From Mytilus edulis (Eukaryota > Mollusca > Bivalvia > Mytilida > Mytilidae): DNA of 64,000 nucleotides. The notes under the pieces were generated by a model, which did not search any database, was not told the origin of the DNA, and saw nothing but the letters and a program-made list of their open reading frames with translations. The position numbers were made by a program, and so were the translations under genes. Location: NCBI RefSeq assembly GCF_963676685.1, contig NC_092349.1:78132604-78196603 (forward strand), written 5' to 3'. Below, piece after piece: positions 25,041 to 33,372 of the stretch (position 1 is its first letter; each line of letters begins with the position of its first letter).

Positions 25041-25789
25041 CAATGATTCCAGCGTTACATTCACACCTTACTGTAGTACGATTACCTTTGGGTAAGGAAT
25101 AAGTCCTTTTTATATGGTATTTACTTTCTTTTATCAAATAAATATTCTTTTATTTCAACCAGATGGACCTTAGTCTGCCAAAAACGTGTCAATTCAATGA
25201 AGCTTTTATCAATATAATTTGTTTAAAAACTTACCGTGTGTGAATGTCCTACTAGTATTTACTAATTTGGTTACTTTAAGTCAATATGAACATCTTGCTC
25301 GATCGTAAAGTTTGATAACATGACATGAATATCTATTTAAAGTTTTAATCTCATTTGAACTCAGTTATTTCAATTTGGCATAGGTAATGTATATGTATGT
25401 TAGTTATAACCCCCTCATTTATGATTATGTATTTAATATTGTAAACGTAAATTCCTCAAGTCTAAAAGGTTCTCTAGAGTGACTGTTATCAGATATTAAT
25501 TTTGACTAATGACGTTTGGTCTTCGACAAAACAAAAACACCGAGTTTTACAGTCAATTCCAAAAAGTCCAAAATCAATGTAAAAGAAATACATTGGCATC
25601 CGGCCATTTGAAGTTTTTGATTTAAACATTGTTCAAAGAAAATGATTTGAAGTTTTACAACTTTAAATGGAAATAAGTTAACAGTTTACAGAATAACAAG
25701 TCAACAGATTTTAAGGTATCATATTCAGCGCCACAAAACATATTTTAATGTTGTATCAATTGTTTGTTTTGTCGCAAATAGTGGTCGAT

Positions 25790-26000
25790 GTGGTGGAATT
25801 TGTGCGACTGTCATACGAGTGAGAGGTTTAGCGCGCTATGCAACAGGGTTTAATATACCGTTAACCATAAGGGAGTGGGGTGGCTGTGTGGAGTTAGGAA
25901 TATGACATTTGTTGTCTATTTTTTCATACCTGTATGCTGTCCATTGACCTAAAAAGTTATTTGTTGCTACTGCCTCTCAATTTGCTAAAACTTCGACTTC
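25790..26000 (-). repeat. Dispersed repeat D copy
   Basis: Contains CATACGAGTGAGAGGTTTAG, CAGGGTTTAATATACC and a downstream portion like the inverted copies at 36.9 and 32.3 kb. Confidence 0.55.
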
Positions 26001-26116
26001 CTTGTCATCGTTGGGAGCAGGTAGCAGACACTTCTTGACACTTAAACAAGAGGGTTACATAAACGTTATAATGCTATAAATAGAAAGGGTAAAACCTTTA
26101 AAAGAAGATAAAGAAC

Positions 26117-26167
26117 AGAAGAAGAAGAAGAAGAAGAAGAAGAAGAAGAAGAAGAAGAAGAAGAAGC
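26117..26167. repeat. (GAA)n microsatellite
   Basis: About 16 uninterrupted GAA/AAG triplets. The serine-rich minus-strand ORF over it (26066-26254) is an artefact of the repeat. Confidence 0.9.
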
Positions 26168-26184
26168 CATAATATAAATAGAAA

Positions 26185-26570
26185 TAGATAGATGTGGTAT
26201 GAGTGCCAATGAGACAACTCTCCATCCAAGCAACAATTTATAAAAGTAAACCATTATACGTCACGATACGGCCTTCAACACGGAGACTTCTCTAACACCG
26301 AACAGCAAGCTATAAAGGGCCCCAACAATTACTAGTGTAAAACCATTCAAACGAGAAACCAATGGTCTTATCTATATAAAAACGAGAAACGAGAAACACA
26401 TATGAACTACATAAACAGACGACAACTTCTGTACACCAGATTGCTGACTTAGGACGGGTGCAAACATTTGCAGCGGGATTAAACGTTTTAATCATACCAA
26501 ACCTCCTCCCTTTTCTTAAACTATAGTATAACACCACAACATAGAAAGGCACACTATAAAATATCAATTT
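26185..26570 (+). repeat. Long copy of dispersed repeat B
   Basis: Starts GATGTGGTATGAGTGCCAAT and continues through ACGGCCTTCAACACGGAGAC, AAGCTATAAAGGGCCCCAAC and CAAACGAGAAACCAATGG. It matches 39635-39830 in the same orientation and 24030-24390 inverted. Confidence 0.75.
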
Positions 26571-27169
26571 GAAGGCTTAACTCAATCAAAAACGCAGATT
26601 AATACACAATGAACGAATAATTTAATTTGCGATACCTGAATGCAAATACGTAGTTGATAAAAATTATAAGGGATAAATAATTTGAGGTCAAAAATAAATA
26701 AAAAGGTTTAAACATAGAACGATTTAGGTTTCACACTTTCTATTTATTGCATTTTCAAGTTCATGGATGAACTGATATCATTGACATTAAAATACTGTAT
26801 AGACTGAAGACTGAAGGGTGTTCACGGCCATGTGTCTATGTGTCTATTAAACGAATAAATCGGGATCCATGGCAAGCCATTTTTTTTATTACTTTTGCTT
26901 GTTTTACGTATTATTTTTCAGTTTATTCATATTCGCTTGTAGAGGATCAGCGTCTGTGTTTGGTGTTTTATTCTGGTAAACTATTGTATTGGGCATTATT
27001 GTCAAGAGAAACCCCAAATGTCACACAATTAAGCAATTATAGATCACCGGACGACCTTCAACAATGAACCAAATAAAAGTGAAAGGTACGACGGCCAGAT
27101 TTTAATACAACAAGATAAACGATATATCAATATAAATAAAACAACAACGATAACCACGTGCACTGAATT

Positions 27170-27440
27170 GAAACAGAAGAACGAACGATACCAGAGGGAC
27201 AGTCAAACTTATAGAGCGAAATTAATCTGACAACGCCAAGGCTAAAAAAAAAGAGTGAGAGAAACAGACAAGCAATAGTACACAGGACACAATATAGAAA
27301 ACTAAAGACTAAGTAACACGAACCCCACCCAAAAGTGGGGATGATTTAATGTGCCCCGGATGGCTCCTGTCATGGCACATACATAATATGGCGATGTTGA
27401 ATATGTTTACTGGCGCAAAACCCTCTCTCTAGCGTTGGAC
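27170..27440 (+). repeat. Dispersed repeat E copy
   Basis: Contains CGATACCAGAGGGACAGTCA, AATCTGACAACGCCAAGGCT and CACGAACCCCACCC. A shorter match, AGATACCAAAGGGACAGTCA, occurs at about 52895-52930 inside HPD intron 6. Confidence 0.55.
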
Positions 27441-27771
27441 AGTGATGTTATAGTACACAGTTAAAACTGATTTTGTAACACAATGCAATCTTTAAGCTAC
27501 ATTCAAGATCAGATATACAGTCTTTCATGATCCTATTGCATTGCTTGGCCACCGTTATTCTTTTACGATTATTTGTCTCGATATACAGAATGACACTCGT
27601 GTAATTAAAGCAATAACTCGTACAATAATTGAAGAAGAAATGCAATTTCATTACATTTCTACTAATTTAGTTAGACACACTAAAAGCCTTCAAAAGTATA
27701 CAAAATATTAGTAAAATCAGTATTTTCTTAACATTAGAATTCATAAAACGAAGACTGTATTGCATATCAAT

Positions 27772-27777
27772 TTTATT
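27772..27777 (-). promoter_or_regulatory. Putative poly(A) signal of deiodinase copy 2
   Basis: Minus-strand AATAAA just past the SECIS candidate, matching the hexamer at 21957-21962. Confidence 0.55.
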
Positions 27778-27785
27778 ATACCATA

Positions 27786-27852
27786 TCCAGTAGAATGGCA
27801 TCCAACAAATCTGACAACTCTTTACAAATTTGATTTCATACGTTCGACTAGA
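27786..27852 (-). promoter_or_regulatory. Candidate SECIS element of deiodinase copy 2
   Basis: The minus-strand hairpin is homologous to 21964-22032. Helix I TCTAG pairs with CTGGA, where a C-G of copy 1 is now U-G. ATGA faces GGA. Helix II has AAATTTG pairing with CAGATTT, where a U-A of copy 1 is now a U-G wobble. The 11-nt apical loop TAAAGAGTTGT keeps AAA. It lies about 1.16 kb past the stop codon, farther than in copy 1 because a 574 bp element sits in this 3' UTR. Confidence 0.6.
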
Positions 27853-28194
27853 AATGGTCACTAAAATGTGTTTTTTTTTATACATATTTAATACTTTACA
27901 GACTATTGCATTGCTACATTTTATATTATTCATAGGAGTAAACTACAATTACATAGAAGATAGGTGTACGCTACTGCCACCAAGGGCATTAAAAACGCTC
28001 ATTTCACCTTTTGTCAAGCCAGAATAAACACTAGCTTCTTAAACTTTTTATAAGGATTTTTTTATAGTAACCTCAGAACAATTACAAATACAATTGAAAG
28101 CTTGAACAGTTTGCAATCGATGCGACAAACGTTAGTTTAAAAGGTAAAACACAATAGTCTTACATAATTTTTTACATGAATTGGGCCGTTGGTT

Positions 28195-28281
28195 TTCTAG
28201 TTGTTTTAAAGTTAGTCATCTCTTCGCCTTTTATAGCTGACTATGTGGTATTGGTTTTGCTTATTTTTGAACGCCGTACGG
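28195..28281 (-). repeat. Dispersed repeat B, first half, split by an insertion
   Basis: Contains TATAGCTGACTATGTGGTAT and GAACGCCGTACGG, and continues after the 28282-28855 insertion with GGTGACCCATAG, so the repeat predates the insertion. Confidence 0.7.
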
Positions 28282-28855
28282 TTGTCACGATCCAGATGAA
28301 TTTTGTAGAGTAATTCACATATTTATTCAGTCAAACTTGTATATAGATAATGATTTCGAAATTGTCGTAATGATCAGAGAATTGCACTTGCAGTCTTTGC
28401 GCAGGACGCCTTTTCACAGTTTATTTTATACATAGTTTTAACATACGCTTTTATGTATATATGTACGTTTGGCCTAAGTTTGGTTCACCTGTGTTTAAAC
28501 GCACACTGATTAGGCTTAGCCTATTTACACACCTGTTGACTATTTTTAAATAGTGGTCAATCGAGTTCTTCGGACAGGTTTGGCTATTTTTAAACAGTGG
28601 TCAAGATGAGTTCTTTGGACACGTTGTCATTTTATTTCTGCTTGGGATTTTCGTGTGGAAGGATGCCACACTCGTTAGAGCATTTTCATTTTGATAGCTA
28701 AATTTAACCTACAATGGTTCTACTGTCTATCAATTCCGAGGTTCCAGCCTGCACCAGAGTAATAAATAAATAATTTATTTATTCTAATCGTTGATTCTTT
28801 AGTCAATATTGTAAAATAGCACTGAAAGACTTATCCATCCGTCCGTCCGTGACAA
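28282..28855. mobile_element. Non-autonomous transposon in the 3' UTR of deiodinase copy 2
   Basis: The 574 bp element begins TTGTCACGATCC and ends CCGTCCGTGACAA, giving an 8-bp inverted end TTGTCACG. The triplet CGG is duplicated on either side (28279-28281 and 28856-28858). It splits a family B repeat whose uninterrupted form elsewhere reads GTACGGTGAC. Inside, GGCTATTTTTAAACAGTGGTCA-type blocks are repeated at about 28535-28620. The 3-bp duplication fits several superfamilies, so none is assigned. Confidence 0.65.
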
Positions 28856-28940
28856 CGGTGACCCATAGTTTCTGTGTCATTTTGGTCTCCTGAAGAGAGG
28901 TGTCTCATTAGAAATCATACTACATCTTCTTTTTTATATT
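28856..28940 (-). repeat. Dispersed repeat B, second half
   Basis: Contains GGTGACCCATAGTTTCTGTG, GGTGTCTCATTAGAAATCAT and ACTACATCTTC, completing the copy begun at 28195. Confidence 0.7.
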
Positions 28941-29012
28941 AACTCTCTTCCTACAATCATAAGGAACTCCTTTAATATTGTTTGACAACTTATTTCATAC
29001 ACAAATACATGT

Positions 29013-29744
29013 CTAACTACGATAACTTTCTAACCACTGCTCTACTTCCTCAACACGATACCCTACTGGTCCTCTTTCACCTGCAAATGCAATGACGTCA
29101 TTTAAAACAATATATAACCGCTCATACAGTCCTCCGTACTGCAAATTAGCTTCGTCGTGCATGTTATCCACAACAATTGAACATTTTGCTCCTAGAGATT
29201 GTAGTCGTTTGGCTGCTGTAATGCGTTCTTGTAAGTTTCTATGATAATTTATTTCTATATTATTTCCAAATTTCCAACCATCAGAAGGATGTGCCTCTTC
29301 AATGTAAATGATTAGAAAATCAGCGATATCAGAAAAGCGAGCTATTACTTCATTGAAGTGCTCAAGCTTCACCATAAACGGTGGTCACGTACAACTTCCG
29401 AAATTTAGTATCAGTGGTCTTCCTTTCCGTTGAAAGTCTGACAGCCTCGTTTTGACCAAATCGTCTATCCTAATCACTTCGACGTTTGGTGGTTTGCCAT
29501 GCATTTTAGCAGTTTTGAAAACATCTAAATACATCGCCTTCCATACTTGTTTGAAAAAGGCTAGTGTATAAATAGAGTTGATACAATCTTCGTCAGTCAG
29601 TGTAGTTCCCTCGTGTATTTTTCTAAATCTTGCTGCAATTGATTCTTTAATAGAAGGAACAAACATTGATAGGAGAACATTAATCGAAAGCGCAACCATT
29701 TGTAGGATGCAACCAATTACCTTGAAGATATGAAGGAGCATCAT
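29013..29744 (-). CDS. Iodothyronine deiodinase, selenoprotein, copy 2
   Basis: A 243-residue frame read through the TGA at 29385-29387, the same length and architecture as copy 1. It has a hydrophobic N terminus, NFGSCT-U-PPF, YIEEAHPSDGW and NYHRNLQERI. By eye, 20 of 242 non-Sec residues differ from copy 1 (about 92% identity): 13 before Sec, clustered at residues 43-55, and 7 after it. No active-site residue is changed and there is no frameshift, so both copies look functional. The ATG again follows directly on a CAATTACAG acceptor. The protein ends EQWLESYRS, then TAG. Likely redundant or sub-functionalised with copy 1; expression differences cannot be read from sequence. Subtype is not assignable. 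Confidence 0.93.
29385..29387 (-). other. In-frame TGA selenocysteine codon, deiodinase copy 2
   Basis: Same local context as in copy 1: Cys-Thr before, Pro-Pro-Phe after. Both paralogs keep TGA rather than a Cys codon, which argues for selection on Sec. Confidence 0.92.
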
Positions 29745-29760
29745 CTGTAATTGAAATAGA
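29745..29760 (-). other. Splice acceptor immediately 5' of the deiodinase copy 2 ATG
   Basis: The minus strand reads CTATTTCAATTACAG before ATGATGCTC, conserved with copy 1. Confidence 0.6.
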
Positions 29761-29869
29761 AAATAGTATGTGAATAAACATAAATGGAAATGTATGATTC
29801 ACGTTATGCCGACTACGACACAGCGACATAAATGACAACACAGACATCTAGAATGCTACATACAGACTT

Positions 29870-29971
29870 GAAGGCCGTACGGTGACCTTTAGATGTTAAT
29901 TTTTGTGTAAGTGTGGTCTCTTATGGAGAGTTGTCTCGTTGGCAATCATACCACATCTTCTTTTTGTATAT
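29870..29971 (-). mobile_element. Family B repeat inserted after the deiodinase duplication
   Basis: About 102 bp running from GAAGGCCGTACGGTGACC to CATACCACATCTTC and a T-rich end. In unit 1 the same site is uninterrupted (ACAGACTTCAGCAA at 23515-23528), while unit 2 has ACAGACTT, the insert, then CAGCAA. This shows family B is, or recently was, mobile. Confidence 0.7.
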
Positions 29972-30299
29972 TCAGCAATATATAGATGCCAATGAAAGAT
30001 ATCAATTGACACATTTAGAGTAGTATCATTCTAAATCAAGTGATGAGTTTTTTTTCTAAAGAAATTTGCTTCAAAAAGGTAAATATAACCTTTAAGATAC
30101 TTGACTGACAGTTGCTTAGCATCAAACGTGTAATTCGTCTATAAAAGACTCATCCATGACGATCGAGTTCAAGAATAAAGCCAAAAAAGTACGAAATTAA
30201 AGAGCATTGAGAACCCAAATTCAATAATTGAAACCACATGTACACTGATATACAAACTCGATAAGAGGTATTAAAATGTATAAAACGTGTGATTAGAAT

Positions 30300-30610
30300 T
30301 TTTTAGTGTATAATAGTCAATTGCAAATAAAGGCAACAGTAGTATACCGCTGTTCGAAATTCATAAATCGATTTAGAAAAAAACAAATCCGGGTTACAAA
30401 ATAAAACTGAGGAAAACGCATCAAATACAAGATGAGAACTACGACACACCAGAAACATAACACTAAACTGCAACACACACAGAAACGAACTATAATATAA
30501 CAATGACCATTTTCCTGACTTGGTACAGGACATTTTAAGAAAATAAGAAAAAAATGGTGGGTTGAACCTGATTTTAACTAGCCAAACCTCTCGCTTTAAT
30601 GGCAATGTTA
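30300..30610 (+). repeat. Dispersed repeat D copy
   Basis: Contains CGCTGTTCGAAATTCATAAA, AACTACGACACACCAGAAAC, TGACTTGGTACAGGACATTT and AACCTGATTTTAACTAGC followed by CCTCTCGCTTTAATGG. It has no equivalent in duplication unit 1. The minus-strand 100-codon ORF over it is not a gene. Confidence 0.65.
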
Positions 30611-31589
30611 AATATATAACATTAAAATGACAACATTATCAAGTAAGTATTAACTACCAATTTTTATTTGTACAAAGTTAAAGAACAACGAATTTATCAC
30701 TGTCTGTTTATTGTTACAAATATGTTACACAACATTTAGTAAACAATTATTCCAGTGATACATTCACACTTAACCGTAGTACGATTACCTTTGGGTTGGG
30801 AATAAGTGAACCGTTTTATATGTTATTTCATATCTTTATCAGATAAATAAGTCTTTTTATTTTTACCAGCATGCAGATGGACTTATTTCTGCCAAAAAAA
30901 CGTGTCAATGAAAAGCAGCTTTGATCGATATAATTTATTCAAAGACTTACCGTGCCTAAATTTCTTATTTCCTAAATTGGCTACTTTAAGTCAATATGCA
31001 CATCTTGTTAGAACGTACACGTTGAATGACATGACATGAATATCTATTTAAAGTTTTAATGTTATTTGAACTCGGTAAGATTTGATTCGATAAAGGTAAA
31101 GTATATGTATGTCATTGATAATCCCTTCATTCATGATTATATATAGCGTAAAACGCCGATAGAAAATTGTACACGTAACTTGCTCAAGTGTAGAATTTCT
31201 CTAGATTGACTGTATTCAGAGATTGATTTCGTCGGAAGACGTTTGGTTTTTGAAAAACTATAACAAAATCACCGAGCTTCAATGTCAAATCCAGAATTAC
31301 AAAAAAGCTGGAAACAAATCAAATATTTTCAACAAATGAAATGATTCAAAAACAAATGTATTTATTCTGTTTTTAAACAGGTATTTCCGAGGAAAATTAA
31401 GACGAAACCTTGTTTCAAAGCAAGCTTAACACTTCACTTGTATAAAAGTCTGGTTGATAAAGTCAACACAGTAGACAAGGAAAAAACGTAAATATGCTGT
31501 AAGAACACTTGTCTAGTAATTCAGACGGTATGTTAATCACTAAATGTCTTGTGGTGTATTGTTTTGGAGTAGCTTTTCCATTGACGTAC

Positions 31590-31915
31590 TCAAATTAAAA
31601 TTGAGAAAGGAAATGGGGAATGTGTCAAAACGACAATAACCCGACCATAGAGCAGACAACAGCCGAAGACCACCAATGGGTTTTCAATGTAGCGAGAATT
31701 CCCGCACCCTTTGGTGTCCTCAACTGGCCCCTAAAAAATATGTATACTAGTACAGTGATAATGGACGTCATACTAAACTTCGAATTATACACAAGAAAGT
31801 AAAATTAAAAATCATACAAGACTAACAAAGGCCAGAGGCTCCTGGCTTGGGACAGGAGCAAAATTGCGGCGGGGTTACACATGTTTATGAGATCTCAACC
31901 CTCCCCCTATACCTC
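31590..31915 (+). repeat. Dispersed repeat A, copy 2
   Basis: Same block order as 2440-2780, ending GCGGCGGGGTTACACATGTT then AGATCTCAACCCTCCCCC. Confidence 0.75.
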
Positions 31916-32199
31916 TAGCCAATGTAGAAAAGTAAACTTATAACAATACGCACATTAAAATTCAGTTCAAGAGAAGTCGAGTCTGATGTAAAAAGATGTA
32001 ACAAAAGAAAATAAATAAAATGACAATAATACATAAATAACAACAGACTACTAACAGTTAACTGACATGCCAGCTCCAGACCTCAATTAAACTGATTGAA
32101 AGATTATGTCTTCGTCATATGAATATCAGGCACAATCCCTCCCATTAGGGGTTTAGTATCATACTATCATAAAATAAATGAGAAGAACATAACCCGTAG

Positions 32200-32590
32200 C
32201 ATGTCAACAACTGTTTTTTTAAAGAAATGTGTTTAGTTGTACCAAGTCAGGAATATGGTCATTGTTATATTATAGTTCGTTTCTGTGTGTATTACATTAT
32301 AACGTTGTGTCGTTTGTTTTCTCTTATTTTTGAGTGTAAATTCACATTGCGATAAGACGTGTCACGGTACTTGTCTATCCCAAATTCATGTATTTGGTTT
32401 TGATGTTATATATATTATTCTCGTGGGATTTTGTCTATGTGTGTTACATTTTAGTGTTATGTCGTTGTTCTCCTCTTATATTTAATGCGTTTCCCTCGGT
32501 TTTAGTTTGTTATCCCGATTTTGTTTTTTGTCCATGGATTTATGAGTTTTGAACAGCGGTATACTACTGTTGCCTTATTTAGTTCCGATG
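32200..32590 (-). repeat. Dispersed repeat D copy (inverted)
   Basis: Contains TACCAAGTCAGGAATATGGT, ATTATAGTTCGTTTCTGTGT, TATTTAATGCGTTTCCCTCG and GAACAGCGGTATACTACTGT. It is the reverse complement of the element at 30300-30610. Confidence 0.65.
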
Positions 32591-32689
32591 CAAAGACCCT
32601 ATAAGTAAATCAATATTAAAGCCAAAATATGCAATCTTAAATGACCTGACAACAGTATTGTAACTATATCCCTTCTTAATAAGACTGTT

Positions 32690-33028
32690 TCAAGCTTTTG
32701 TAAGCTTTTGAGGCGAATACTGACATTTTTGTCCTATATAAAGAATATCACCATAAAAAAATAGATGTGAAATACCTGAACGTATAAGATGTCTGCATGT
32801 TGAGTTATATTTACGAATTATTTCCTTATACCGGTGATAAAATTTAGTAAATGTTTTGACCAGTTTGTGATATCGAAAACCCTGGTTTAACAATTTTTCA
32901 GTAATATATAAATTTCTCTCGCTAAAATATAATACGTTGTTACATACACGAGCGAATCGTACAAGTTGAGATATATAAACACCATAATATGTCAAAACAT
33001 GTTTTATGAATGACAAATAAGTACTCAA
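32690..33028 (-). pseudogene. Retroelement reverse transcriptase C-terminal fragment
   Basis: A 112-codon minus-strand frame contains YYGVYISQLVRFARVCNN, LLNQGFRYHKLVKTFTKFYH and a following R-x-x-x-I-x-KY block. This resembles the region just after the polymerase core in retroelement reverse transcriptases that are abundant in molluscs. No catalytic motif is present, the frame starts abruptly, and there is no partner domain, so it is a fragment. Element class uncertain. Confidence 0.5.
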
Positions 33029-33252
33029 TGACGTAAATTACAATAATCAATTGATAGCCTTTCTTTTATTTTATGTTAAAACAACTGTTACATTTTTGTC
33101 CTTATAAATAAAAAAAAATACATTATATATGTACAACAATAAAACCGATAAAATATAAGAGTGCAAAATTCGGGTAACAAACATATATAATAGAACTTTA
33201 TAAAATACAAGATCCAAGTATAAGGTAAATATAGATTCTTACACTGATACGA

Positions 33253-33372
33253 GTGGATTATCGGATATATCCAATCGAGATAGTTAAATTATCAATTTTT
33301 AAGTCCGAGCCTAGGCGAGGACTTTAAAATTAATAATATAACTATCAAGATTGGATAAATCCGATAATCCAC
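33253..33372. repeat. 120 bp foldback (long inverted repeat)
   Basis: The left arm starts GTGGATTATCGGATATATCC and the right arm ends with its near reverse complement (GGATAAATCCGATAATCCAC). Arms of about 53 bp flank a loop around CGAGCCTAGGCGAG. It may be a very short MITE; no target duplication could be defined. Confidence 0.65.

Larger units (their letters stand above)
21650..25620. repeat. Segmental duplication unit 1 (deiodinase locus)
   Basis: This stretch is co-linear with 27530-31340. Matching blocks include 21960-22100 with 27780-27910, 22330-22440 with 28095-28210, 22600-23430 with 28945-29775, 23440-23640 with 29790-30060, and 25040-25500 with 30745-31220. Offsets vary between about 5.7 and 6.3 kb because of insertions in either copy. 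Boundaries are approximate. Confidence 0.8.
27530..31340. repeat. Segmental duplication unit 2 (deiodinase locus)
   Basis: The co-linear partner of 21650-25620 (see there for block pairs). It carries two insertions that unit 1 lacks at the same sites: 28282-28855 and 29870-29971. Confidence 0.8.

Noticed and set aside
26066-26254. Minus-strand ORF with a long serine run
   Set aside because: It is a translation of the (GAA)n microsatellite.
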